From NCBI GenBank assembly GCA_013396525.1, contig VWYX01000908.1, positions 62,001 through 126,000 of the forward strand: a stretch of 64,000 nucleotides of DNA, written 5' to 3'. The translations under genes and the position numbers were made by a program. Of the stretch, positions 1 through 12,700 are shown in pieces. The notes below the pieces were generated by a model. That model did not search any database, was not told where the DNA came from, and saw nothing but the letters and a program-made list of their open reading frames with translations. The first letter of the stretch is position 1. Every line of letters starts with the position of its first letter. The DNA is from Chaetorhynchus papuensis. Taxonomy: Eukaryota > Chordata > Aves > Passeriformes > Rhipiduridae.

Positions 1-22
1 CATTCTCACTGTCTTGTCCCCA

Positions 23-28
23 AATAAA
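23..28 (+). terminator. Possible poly(A) signal of an upstream plus-strand gene
   Basis: AATAAA lies near the left edge, followed by TTCTATTTCACA and then a T-rich stretch at 55-64. This could be the 3' end of a gene lying to the left. In mammals CLEC16A occupies the equivalent side of SOCS1. A lone hexamer is weak evidence. Confidence 0.2.
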
Positions 29-3011
29 GGTTTCTATTTCACACAGGCCAGTCTAATTTTTTTGGCCTCTTTGGATGACTGATAAGGACAGATACTTGGG
101 CTCTGTTTCTTAGTTCCACAACATTTTTCTCAGCTTTAGTATGGAATAAACATTGTGACAGCAGAAAACAAGCTGTTATTTTACTACAGAAAAAAATGTT
201 GTCTTTTGGTTAATTGGATGAAGACATCGTTGTGTAAATTTGTCCTCATTTAGGGGTCATTTATTTGAAGCAGATTTAAGCAGCTGCTTGAAACTACATG
301 TTGGTGGACCAGTGCATTGAGAAGGGAGATAGCCAGACTAGCTCACCACTACAGAGGTGCTCAGAGCTGGCTCTGCCTCGGCAGCCAGAGCTGCTAGAGA
401 TAGAAAAAGGAGTTTCTGGAGGAGGAGAGAGGCAGAACCACCATAATGTCTTAGGAAAAAGGATTTCTAGTCTGCAGAGGGAGGTGGGGTCTGCAAAGGG
501 CAAAAATAGTCTCACTCTTCCTAATAGCTTATTCGAGGGACAAGACAAAAGAAATGTCATTTTACAGTATTTTATATGTAATCATGGCCTCTGCTCAGGG
601 TATTACTTGAATGATACTACAAAAAGCACATCACCAGTAAGAGTATCAGCTATAACTGTCCATAGCCACACTTGTGTTCAAGTCTTACTCTTTTTACATC
701 ACCATTATTATCCTATGCAAACGCAGTGGCTGATGTGAAAAGGGCGTAGCTTAATTCCAGAGTTCTTGGGAACAAGATGTGAGCAGCTTTGCTTTGCTGC
801 TTCTCCACCATGCATTTCACTTGAATTTGCTTATCACAGTTTATCAGCTTCAAGGCTTTCCTGTGAAAGTGCTGTTGGTAACCACTGTCTGTTAGATAAC
901 TTGTAATTCTTACGTAGCTGCCAAAGTGCTTTGGAGGGAGATAGGCTTGCTCAGCTCACTAAATTTTGGTTAAAACAGGTGTTGCAAGCTTCTTCGAGAG
1001 TTTCTGAACAGATCTTCAGATGAGATGTTTTTTGAGGGCGGGATTCTTGTCAAATTTTGTCAAACCACAGATCTCTTTGAATGACAGTCTTGGAGCTAAA
1101 CTTCCTCTGTTTTGTCTGAATCTGAAAAGAAAACCAGACCTGTTATGGGAAATCAGAGCTGCCTTTTCTCTCGCTGTGTTTAGATCAGCTCACACTGCAC
1201 GGTGTGTGTTGTGCTGGTATCAGCAGGCTTCTCCTGTGCTTTAGCTTGACATTGGAAAGGTTCCTTCTGTTCCTGAGTTCACCCTTTTTAAACGGGTTTA
1301 CATCTAAGTTAGTGGTGCACTTGGGAAGTTTAGTTCATGTTTGTAAAGTGCTTTGACGTTGATGTTAAGCATTAATCTTTTTATTACCTTGTCATAAAGA
1401 AATGTCATTAAAAGCATCATTCTAGTCTTACTGCTTGCATCAGTTAACATAGTTCCTGCTAAATACCTGTAATTTTCAAAGCAAATAACTTCTGGGTTTT
1501 TGTTTGTGCCATATCTCTGAGTCATCTGAACAACTTCAAAATCATAAGAAAACAAGTCTTTCTCCTAGTTTCTAGGAATGTTTGATTTAAGATTTGATCA
1601 TAATTTGCAATGGTTTGCTATTGTTCAGAATGATAAGTTCACAGAAATGGGTTTGTTTGAAAAGCCTGGTTTCTTTTAAATTTTGGGGGGGAAAAAAGGA
1701 AGGGGAAAAAAATCACCATATTTAAAACCTTCTCAATCTCTCCTGCTTCATAGTAATGATAGCAAGGAAATGATTAATCTTCTTAGAAATCAAATTGAAT
1801 GTGAGTCAGTCTTAGGATGTTGAAATTGTTTTAAGTGTCTGTTTATATATAGGCTAAAAGAAACGTGAAACTTAAGAAAGAAATTCCTAAGAAAAGCAAG
1901 AAACTGTGAGAAGTTTGCCTTCAATTTAACCATAGCAGTATGATGTACAGACCAAAAAAAAAAAATCCTCGGTTGCACAATTATTTGGAGAAAAAAAAAA
2001 TGCAAGAATGGCACCATTTAAGACATGATGGTAAAATGCCAAGTCACTACAAAGGAACATGGCAACACTTTTCATCTGCTTCAGTGGCAGCCAGGTGTCT
2101 TGTCTGAAACTGATGGGAAGTGTAATCTGAAATAATGTGGAGGGGTTGGTGTAGGTGAGTAGATGTTCCCTTTTGCCATCTCTGAGTTGGGACCATGACA
2201 AACTCTCCTCCTTTGCTCTGTTAGAGGGACATGTTACGTGTTGGTAGTCACAAAGAAATCCTTAACTGCATGAGTTATTAGTTACAGCACTGACAACAAG
2301 GTATCTGTGAGCCTAAGAACCTCCAACAAAGGTCAAATACAATATAGAACTGTTCATCAGAATAATTGAACAGTCCCACTTGGTCAGTCTTTGCACAGAG
2401 TATCTGTCAAAGGCCATAGGAAGCTTGGTTTTGGTACAATTTTTCACGTGGAGCCTGTTGTGTTAGGAAAAGATTTATCAGGAACTAGCTGAGAACAACT
2501 GGAGTGGGAATAGAAAGTCTGTATGCAGAAAGAAATAGAGAATTCCTTCTAAAGGTTTTTTACAGATCCCAAAATGAAGAACCAGGAGTGGCCAGCAGCC
2601 TAGGTCCTATGAGGCACTACAACAATGAGACCTAACCAAGGCACACTCATTATTTCTTACAACAATAAATTAACCATTACCTGAGTGAATGAAGGGAATG
2701 TATCTGAGGGAAACTAGTTTGTTGATTTCTCAGTATTTTCAAGACAACAAATGCAGAAGTCACCACAACCTGGTGCTAGAATGTACCTTTGTCTGTTGGC
2801 AGGATTTCCTCAGCTCCCTGGTTGACAATGTACCATTCATTCTGGAAACAGAAATTTCTGGGTAGTCCTGTGACTAACCTTTTTAATGTGAAACACTTAA
2901 TGAGGTATTCTTTCTTAATTGTTTACTGACTCTGAGCTGGGTAACCAGAAGTTGATTCAAGAACTTCTCGTTCCCCACCATGATATGTCACAGATGTCCC
3001 TGCTCACACTG
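29..3011. other. Noncoding DNA, no gene seen
   Basis: Short open frames here (the longest 146 codons at 298-738) show no domain, repeat or splice support. Low-complexity spots are the G7/A-rich tract at 1685-1712 and a run of 12 A at 1954-1965. Confidence 0.6.
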
Positions 3012-3137
3012 AAAATGTAATAAAAAAACCAGATGTGAATTGAGTCAAACCCTATTACAATGAGTTTGCAGTGTAAAATGTAATAAAAAAACCAGATGTG
3101 AATTGAGTCAAACCCTATTACAATGAGTTTGCAGTGT
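3012..3137. repeat. Perfect tandem duplication, 2 x 63 bp
   Basis: The 63 bp unit at 3012-3074 is repeated without a mismatch at 3075-3137. It begins AAAATGTAATAAAAAAACC and ends GAGTTTGCAGTGT. Perfect identity points to a very recent duplication, a length polymorphism or an assembly artefact. The open frame across it on the minus strand only reflects 63 being divisible by three. Confidence 0.97.
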
Positions 3138-6100
3138 GTAGGGATGACTTGTGTGTAGGGTCGGGTGTGTGACTCCGGTGCAAGGCAGTGGCATTGTTTC
3201 TGTACTAAAGATAAGGAAAGCACATCCCAGGCTGACGGCTCAGAGCTGTACATGCACTCTGTGAATGACTCAACTGAACACAAAGCAACTGCCTTTACTG
3301 ATGACTGGTTTGAATTTCCAGTGGCAAGAGAGATTACATGTAATATCTGATCTTAAAGTGCATCTTCTAGACCAGATCTTTTTTCTAGTATGTATGAGGG
3401 AACTTTTCCATGTAATGATAGTCCTCAGAATAATACAACGACTAAACAGATGTTTTAAGAAAAGTAATAGGACAAACTCAGAATGATTGTTCAGCCAGTC
3501 TGGATGAGAATCATCTGGAATATTGCCTCAGCTGTCAATAAGAATTGATAAAAGAGCAGTTTCCCATGGTTTGGTTACATATGAACTATCTAAACCAACA
3601 AATTTTGGGGGACATTAAATGAACAAACTCTGATTTCAAGCTTTTTGATAAGAGAAAATGAGAATGAGAAAAACTATATTTCACATCTTTTAATGGGAAT
3701 ATTTAATTCATAAGTGCATTAAGAAATTTCCATGCAAGCCTTCCTTAGCCAGAATTACTAGAAACCTTGCAAGAAGTTATCTCTGCTGTCCAAGCAAGCA
3801 CAGGCACAAGCTGTCTGTCAGAGTTCAGTAGGATGCACTTTTCCTCTGAAGAGCCATTTCGGGGGAAAGGCCGCAGACAGACAGATATAGTACTGACTCG
3901 GGATTTGTCAGTGTTTTAGCTCTTGTTACTCTGCTTTAGCCATGGAGCTGTGATGTTTCTGAATTGCCTCTAGATTAAGGAAACAATAGGAAAGAAAACC
4001 ACAGTGTTTCTCAACTCTCAGAAATAAAGTTCCGCAAATAGGCAGTTTCCAGACGTGGCCGTGCAAATACTCTGCCCTTGCCGCATCTGAGATATGCCTC
4101 AGGCTTGAGCTCTCAGGCAGTTCTTAGTTTGCCATTGTGATGTTTTCTGTTGTTTTGGTTTGGATTGCTTTGTCTCGGTGTAAGAAAGAAAACTTAAAAA
4201 CATAATCCATCCCACCTGAAGCCAGAAAGCTGTGACACACTTCCACAAGTATGAGCTGGTCCTTGTAATGATATTCTTGTGCACTGGGCTTTAGATCTGC
4301 AGCTGCATCCAGCTTCAGTCTGCCTGGAGAAGGAAACTTGTACCTCTTCACTCAGACACTCCTTTGTGAGAGCAAGCCAGTGTCTGGCCCATGGTGTGGG
4401 GGGTTCATTTTGGAGCAATTCCAGATCTATGCACAGTAACATTTCCCTGTAAGATGTTTTACTTTTAGGTGCTTGCATTGCAGCAAGGAAGAGGCATCCT
4501 GAATTGTACTATCTACCATGCCAGGAAACTCCTGGACTTTTCTGCTGCCTCTTAGGCTTTGATTCTGCAGTTTCCGAGCTCTGTGGCTGACAGATAATCT
4601 TGCTTATAGCCCCAGTGATTGCAGGACCTAAGTTGTGTACTTTGCACTTTCACTCACAGGACCTAAGTATGTAAAAAAGTACTTTGCTGTCTCTTTTCCT
4701 TCACTGAGGATTTGTTGCCTGCCAGAGAGCAGCATATTTGGAGTTGTCCAGGCATAGTGGAACTGCAGAACCACATTCCTGCTTCCATGGTATGGTTGCT
4801 GGCCTCCAGTGTAAGATCCAGGTGTAAGATTTTTGTAGGAACATTAATTTCAACAATTTCATTAATAGAGACTATTTATTTGTGTTTATATTAGTGCATT
4901 TACTTGAATAGCACTTCTATTTTTGCCTGGATGTCATGTATCATTTGGTGCTTGCAGGAAAATCTGCACAGCTGCTTTCAGTAAAAATACTGGGGTTTTT
5001 TAAGAAGTAGATTAATAAGGATGAGCATCAGTACATGTGTGCATATGGACAATGTTCACTTTGTATCTCTGACTCCATGTTAATTCAACAAGAGCTGAAG
5101 TAGAAAGCCAAGAGAGGAAGTAGAGCATTACCTGGTGCAGGTGTTTGGGACAGAACACCCCTGGCCTGGTTGTGGTTCTCACTGCAAAATGGAGACCTGC
5201 AGCCTGACCCAGGAGCCTGTTCTGCCTGCACAGCCACTCCAGAGTCTCCTTGGTTTCCCTTTTGCTGTTCCAGCTCCTCTAGGATGTGGTTAATTCTCCA
5301 GTGTTGCAGTGCGGCTACAGGGCAATTACTGTTTGTGTGAAACTGGAGAGAAATGGGTGGTTAAGTCTGCCTCAGATGTAATTAAGTCTGAAATGTCTCA
5401 GTGGTCACATTAGAAGCACTAATTTTAAGCTCTCTTACTGGTTTAGACCATAGCCATTTGTTACTTAAAGAGGCAAAGGATTTTTTTTTTTTGTCCTTCA
5501 AATGATTTTCTGTGGGAACATGAACAAAACAGGGTTCTTCAAAGCATCAAGACAGTAATACCCACTACAGACTCCTTGGCCTGCCAAAATAAATTAGTTA
5601 AGAAACCTCAAACCATTTTTTTGAATGGAAAAATTATCTAATCATCCTTTTTAGTCCATTGGTGAAACAAGCTGCGCCTGCAAGCTCATTGTATGGGTGA
5701 CTATTTCTCTATCTGTGATCCAGAGATGGAATTTTAATGTCAAGTTAGTCATGCAGAAGCTTAAATTGCATGCTCTTGGGAGTGTGTCATTTAAATATAT
5801 TTTTCCATGCAGGAAATGGTTTAAGAAGTGATTTTCTCCTGCCTTTATTGTGTAAGTTTCTATGTCCTTGTGTATATTTATGCAATCCATTTTGGGTTGT
5901 ATATGTTGCAGCCAGTTTTGATTAAATGAGATGGATTTGAAAGTACAAAAACATAAAATATATTAGTTGTGGGGGGGAAAAAAAGGTAGAAGTAGCTAAT
6001 ACGAAATTGTTGAGTATTTTTGCCATACTCAGTCCACTCGTGAGAACAAATTAAACAACAGAAACAAATTTAGGTTAAATAGGTGAAACTGTGTCCAGAA

Positions 6101-6201
6101 TTAAAATACCATAATTTTTGTGTTTTGAAGGAGGACCAGAGCAGGGGGAGGTCTGGTTTATGCATTCCTGGCCTTTGGACACACTGCTTATGTGTCAGGA
6201 G
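3138..6201. other. Noncoding DNA, no gene seen
   Basis: Ordinary AT-leaning sequence. It holds a run of 12 T at 5481-5492 and a G/A homopolymer junction near 5969-5982. No recognisable repeat or exon was found. Confidence 0.6.
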
Positions 6202-6301
6202 TTTTCTGTTTCCTGGGAATATTTGTGGAGATGTTTGAGGATCCCGCAGCTTGGAAGCATTCCGTGTCAGACTGCAGGCAACCTACGGGTAAAGAGACTG
6301 T

Positions 6302-6365
6302 TTCTGAGAAACAGAAACTGAGCTCCTCCCTTCCAGACAGGCACAGCAGAACGAAAAGTGAAACT
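6302..6365 (+). promoter_or_regulatory. Candidate composite GAS/ISRE element
   Basis: TTCTGAGAA (6302-6310) is an exact STAT motif. It overlaps GAAACAGAAACT (6308-6319), an exact ISRE of the form GAAANNGAAACT. A second ISRE with one mismatch follows at 6354-6365, and a TTCCTGGGAA (N4 STAT type) lies upstream at 6210-6219. A full ISRE is expected about 0.1 times by chance in a window of this size. Enhancer function and the target gene are not shown; SOCS1 lies about 46 kb away. Confidence 0.4.
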
Positions 6366-6936
6366 ATCACTGTCCCTTCAGGGATTTCAACAAAGATGGT
6401 ATAGAACAGCAGCTTGGGTTGTTACCCAAGTTGGAACTCAGATCTGCCTCAACTTTGACAGCTGGCTATTTAATTCATCTGCCTCTGGCTCCCTGCTAAT
6501 GCACCAGGTGAGAACCCTGGCCACAGGAATCAACAGGTGGTGAAAAACCTGTCTGCAGAGTGGTTTAAGTCTGAAATAGGTGTGTCATTTCAAAGTTAGT
6601 TCAGTTCAAAGTTGGGTTTTTCTTAAACCACCTAAGAAAATGTATTAAAACATATATTCCTTTTTAAAGTGGTGTTTGGATTCCCCACAAACTAGACAGA
6701 GACCTTTTATCTTAGCTAGCTTTGAACCTGGATGGGTTAGGCTGATGCAAACTTTGCCTGATGCAATTTAGTAGTCTAATTTCCCCTGCCTTGCAAAACC
6801 TTTGCAGCAGTTACTTTCACTTTTATATGCTGATGTGGTGATGCCAAAATGTTCATTTAACACGTTATGAAAGTAAGCCTAAGTATCATAAACAGAATTG
6901 AGTTAATAACAGTCTGTCTAAAAGACAGCCCTGCAA

Positions 6937-6967
6937 AGGTGTCTGTGAAGCCCAGGTGTCTGTGAAG
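6937..6967. repeat. Short direct repeat, 14 bp at 17 bp offset
   Basis: AGGTGTCTGTGAAG occurs at 6937-6950 and 6954-6967. This is a small slippage-type duplication in noncoding DNA. Confidence 0.9.
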
Positions 6968-9700
6968 ATCTGTGATCTTACAAATACCACAGGCAGATGA
7001 ATCACTCAGGTGGTGGTGGCTTCTGTTTCCCTTCTCCGCCCTGGCAAAACTGAATAAACTACTGAATATGTGTCTAAGAAGACAGCACTACTAAAAGAGT
7101 AAGAATGAGATGGCAAGTAAAATGAATGATAAATAAGTGGAAAGGTGTAAAGGGGACAATCAGTAACCACAAAAGTCAGGAACCGTGTCTAGAAAGCTGA
7201 CCCTGGAGTTATTAATTTCCAGAGTGTTCTGCACACCTGTGCCATTGCTTTTCCTATCATTCCCCTGTGGATCCCTCACACAGTTCCTCAAAGCCTCTGA
7301 CAAATTCGAGTGACAGGACAGGGTGTGGGGCTTCTTGCTTTGTTTTCCCCTCACCCTGTCACCACAGGGTTGACTTCCTGAATTTGGCACAGTAGAAGCA
7401 AAGACTTCATGGAAGAAAGTTTAAGGAATTACTGATTTTAATTGGGAACTAGATTGATTGCAAGGAAAATTATTATTTGGGATTGTTTTTCTGGAAATTT
7501 TCCTACAAAAGCCTGCCGTCAGATGACTGAATCAGCTTTCACTCAGCTGGTAAGTCAAATTAAAGACATGTCTTCAATGTAACCTCCAGAAATTGAGAGA
7601 AGAGCCTTTTTAGCTATTGAGAGAGTTTAGGTAACAAATATCTTAGGAATCTAGCAGACAAATATGTTAATACTTGTTCAGTATTGTCCCTCTTTCCACC
7701 ACCACAAAGCTTTTTTGGAAAATGAAATAGCAAACCAAAGGAAGCCAAGTAAAATCTGAAGCCAGAACAACTGTTGAAGCTTTTTGGAAAACAACCCTTT
7801 GATATCTCTCACACCCCTGAGTTGTTCTCTGCAGCTTTCTCACTGATCACCATCTTACTTCATCTGCTTGGTCTTCTGTGGTCTCATGTCCACCCTCTGT
7901 TTAGCTAATGCACTCTGACATGGTTTCACAGAAAGGATTTAATCCTGAAACCCAAAAGTATTTGGAGCACATGGACACTGTCACATGGATACAGACCTGC
8001 TTGTTCTGTGCCCCTTCCCCAGCCTGGGGCTGTTCTGCCTACAGCATCTACCCTGGCCTGTGATGGTCTGGGGCCTTAGGCCTGCTCCAAGAAACAGGGC
8101 TCTGAGTGATCCAAGGGGGAGGGGGTAGGATGGAATGGAGAAGAGTGGAACTTTCATTTCTCTTTGGTTTTTTGCAGGTTTGTGGGTGTGAATTGTCAAT
8201 GGTCTGGAGCAGTAATGCAGGAGAGGGAGAGGAGTGAGGGAACTGTGGACTTCAAGGCAAACAAGGGAGGAATCAGAACAGTAGGAGAAAAAAAGACAGT
8301 GCCTTCTTGAGATACACCAGCCAGAATGTGCATCTTGGAAGCATCCTCCTGTATGATCAGTGTGCCCAGAAAGGAGAGAAACAGGTATTATGCATGCCCA
8401 ACACACTCTCTTTGAGTCAACTTGCTCAGTCACTAGATAGTTTTCTAGTCACTGAAGAGGTCACAGCATTCTTGGGAGAGGAACATGCATTGGATGTACA
8501 ACTTTCAGCACTGAAGGGAAAGGCTTAATATCAGTGTGAATAGTTAAACATATTAAATTCCCTTCTAGGAGTAGAGTTCATTCAGCTTCTTACCCAGGAA
8601 ATGTTCATTTATGCTGTTTGCTCAGGCAGGCCCCTCCTGAGGGCACAGTTTCAGCTGACCCATGTAACCAATCACATGCCATTCTCTGATAGAACTTGTT
8701 CTTTATCAGCCCATTAAGTGTGGGCTTTCAGCCAGTGAAAACATTGGATATTTGGCAAAGAATTTATAATTAGTAAGTGTTGTGGCTGAATAATGGAATC
8801 TGAGGTCTCAGAAATGATCAAGTGTGTCCATTTCCAGCCAATAATCCCATGGAGACAACAAAATGGAAAGTGAAGAATACAAAATTGAAGGAAGCAGTGT
8901 GCAGTGTTTGGATTTACTGCAGAGTATCCAGACTCTTTCCAGAGTTTGGTAGTGCCTGAAGACCTTGCAGAGGAGGCTGTCCTCTCCCCCTCCCTGGCCT
9001 GTGTTTAACAGGCATTGCTGTGCCATGTTGCCTGTACCGTTTGTTCCTTCCCAGTGCAGAACACTTCTTGTGTTGTGGCAAGAGGTGCACTTACGGAACA
9101 CATCTTCATAATCTTGAAATGGTTTGATATTGAGGACACAGTCACACTGCTGGGAAGGGAGGCTGACAGAGGCTCGAAGTACACTTTCTGTAGGTGTGGC
9201 TGTGCAGATTTCTACTCAGTCCCACCATTTATAAAGTGGGCATCTCCTTCATTTAGTTTGATGATCTGGGATGTTTGTATCCAGCCATCAGCCACTTTCT
9301 GCTCTCAGACAGGGATATCAAGACATGGCCACTTTCTGTCAACAATGTTTTTGTTTTCCCCTCTCTTAGCATGCATTTGACAAGCTTGATTTGACATCTT
9401 CCATGTCTTGCAGCCTGCTTCCTAAGAAGTGTCTTCCAAGATTTGATATTTTCTGGCTAGATGTCATCTTCCCATAGCAGAAATTCTTCTCCCCTCACAT
9501 CAGTGTCCATTTGGTATTGAGAGCCAACCTGTACAACTTAGATGAAAAGCTTTTCTGCACTCAAACTGAAGTGTGCCTGAAGATAAAGTGTTCCAGTGGT
9601 TCAGTTTATTAATGCCAAGTGTCTTGGCAGTGTGTGAGATTTTTTTTTTATATACTTTTTCTAGAAGGCTTCAAGAACTGAGGTGAGGCCTTCGTGAACT

Positions 9701-9716
9701 TGTTTGCTAGCAAACA
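9701..9716. repeat. Perfect 16 bp palindrome TGTTTGCTAGCAAACA
   Basis: The sequence equals its own reverse complement over 16 bases. Each half contains TGTTTGC, close to a forkhead-factor site. No gene is nearby. Confidence 0.85.
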
Positions 9717-12700
9717 GTGCTCCTGTGACTGTGGTGAGGGAGATAGTCTGCCTGAACTCTAATTGGAAGAAATAGAGTTCCAAAATACTTAATTTCTTCT
9801 TTTTTTGCCAGACATTTTTGTTACAGAGCCACAAGCTTTACTGCTGGCACAAGAGAGAGGTAGGGAGGGAGGGACAGGCACAGAACCATAGCATCTGGTC
9901 TGAAATTCACTTAAACTTCCATGAAATCTTACTCAAAGCTCTCAGCATGTCCCAGGCCAAGTGCCAGGCATGTGCTTTCTCTGAGGTACAGTCTTTGCTG
10001 CTACTGCTCTCTGCTGCTTTCTTATCTCTGTAATAAAGCCTGTCATTCACTTTGTCACTCCTTCATCTGTGTCCAGTTTAAAGGAAGCCCTTCAGAAGTA
10101 TGATTTAGTCCTTGTCAGGGCTTGGTATGTGCAGCAGTACTGTGGACTGTTGCTTCCTTTAGGTTTTATCTGTTTTACAAATATTTGCACGCAAAGGAAC
10201 AGGATTACATCTGTTCTTAGTCTGAAGTGCTGAGTGAAAGGTGCTGAGCAGATCTGTGAAATTTGCACTGAGGGATCAAAACTGTACTTGCAAGCAGTCC
10301 TTAATGGCATGATGACAGTATCCTTTCCATTTAAAACAAGGGCTCAGAACATGTGAAACAGATTTCCTCTAAATGCCTAGAAGGGGGATTGAGAAAAGCA
10401 GAACATCTTATTTTTGAATCACTGTATCCAGCCAGCATCAGAGCCAGCAGAGTCTGTATTCTTCTGCTCTTTCTAGTTTGTTTCCTTCTTTGGAGCATGA
10501 GGGATGGTTTGGGGAGGGAAGACACTGGCTCAGCAGATACAGGATTTGTGGTCCAGGGGCTCAGTTCCAAGTGCAAAAATCATCTGTTCTCAAATGCTTG
10601 TTTCTGCACTAACATAAGAGACATAACTGGGCTGTGCAGCTCCATTCAAGCTTTTCCCTCTGCAGTCTGAGCAATGTCTCTGTGGGTGTGTAGCCCACAG
10701 AATCCAGGCCCAGTGCATTTGAAGTGTGCTGAGTTCCATAGCACTCCTATGCCATGCTGCCAGTACACGAGCACTGGAGATGTCTGGCAGGTCATAACAA
10801 GTATTTTGCAAAACTAAATGCAGGAGTGGCAACATGGGCACATCAGTAATGCATGTGCTATTGATTAGAGGCAAGCCTTTACCACTGTGCCCATAAATTG
10901 CACTTAGTCCTCTTTTTGTTACAAATGAGGTGAAGCTCTTCCCCCGGTGAGTATTTGGCCCAGTCCTGGGTGTTAGAGCAACTTCCTACAGAGCAAACTC
11001 CTACAGAGGTGTGATTTGTAGTGCTGTTTTGTTTCCAGGATTGTGGCAGACTGGCACTGGCACACTCAGTGGGAAGGCAGTGTTGGACAAGAAGGAATTG
11101 CAGATTTTTTAGCAGAGTAGTTTCAGTACTGGCCCTTGGGCAGCCTCAGTACAAACCATATCCGTGGGAACTTGCCAGACTGACTTTGCTGCAACTGAAC
11201 TGATCTCAGCATTGGAGGCTTCTTTGTCCAAACCTCTTTTCTCCCGCAGCACTAAGTAAGACTGCTTCTATGCAGAAGCTTTTCCCAAAACTGAGGGGAG
11301 AGTTGTTCTTCCAAGAATTTTCTTCCTTACCCTCTGATTAATTTAAGGTGTTCCTTTGGGTCACCACTGAACTGTCTTACAGCAGCTTTGGGGATGGGAA
11401 ACCATGTGAGTTCCTTTGCAGCTGCTGAGAGATGGTGTGGGAGTGTTGTAGTAAATGCCTCAGGTTGTGTCAGTCAGACCCTGAGACAAGATAGCTCAGT
11501 GGAGTCAGATAACATTTTATGAGACTGTGAGTTTCACTTTCAGGTTCTTGGATCTACTGCTTTTCCCTGATGCAGTGAATGGTAGGGCACTTATTTCAAT
11601 ATAACTTTCATTCTCCAGTTTTGAAACAGAAGTAGTAATCTTAAATTTTTCAGTTTAGTTTAAATAAATAAAAACTTGCTTTCATGAAACATAAAGGTGG
11701 ACCTCTTCTGAGTTCAACATGCACATTGTTGGGTTTTTTTTCTTTTAATATTCAGAAATATCTACTGCTGTGACATTTTCCAGTTGGCTCAGAATTTAAA
11801 CAAACTTTTGTAGCCTTTTATTTCCCAGTTGGAAATTTCTGAACAAACCTTGCTTTGTCTGAGGCCCATCTCCCACTCTTCCTTTCCCTGCTGAAACGTA
11901 TAGCCTCATTCAGTCTCCTTAAGGGAGCGGATGGAAATCCTAATGTCTTCACAGTTGTGGGAGAAGGCAGATGGAGAACACAGAGACAGAAGCAAAGCAT
12001 TAAGAGGAAGCAGTAGATAACCTTTGGGATAAATAATGGCACAAAAATTATCTGATAGGCTATGGGGCAAAGGCTTGTTTGAATAGGGAAAACCTTGTGG
12101 AAAATGGTTGATGAAGAATGGATCACAGGAGATCAAGTGCTCCAGAGAAATAAATCCACTGATGCCTGACTATAAACACTCTCCTCCTGCTACACTGACA
12201 GCACCACCCATAATGCAGAACTCTGTTATAATCCCACCCTTAGAACAAGATCCAAAGCCAGCGTGCTGTCTGGAGAGCATTGCAGTCTTTGGCAATAAAG
12301 CCAAAAGTGATCTCTGGACTTAAGAGAATCTTCAGAGCCCAAAAATTGCTCAGCAGAATCACACATTTGTGAGCACAGTTTTGAATTTAGGAACCCAAAA
12401 TCTGCCATAAACTTGCTTCATAAACGTATATTTCTTATCTAGCTTGCTGGGGGAAAGGAGTTTAAATGTCTTATGAAAATGGAAACCTCATCCTATGAAA
12501 GAAAAACATGGACATAAATTATATAAGGCTTCTTTTTTGTCAAGTAGAAGCTAGGAAAGAGCAATTATGTGAATTATATGGTGGGAGGAAGTAAGATAAT
12601 ATTACTACCCATCTCCATGCCTTTGTTCTTCTCAGTTTTAACATATTTTGGAACAATATGAGATAAATATCTGTATAACATGTAACTGAAGGACAGGAGG

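Noticed and set aside
3012..3137. CRISPR-like direct repeats
   Set aside because: There are only two adjacent copies with no spacers, in vertebrate DNA.
2957..3283. 108-codon frame with an internal 21-residue repeat
   Set aside because: The repeat only reflects the 63 bp tandem duplication; there is no other coding sign.
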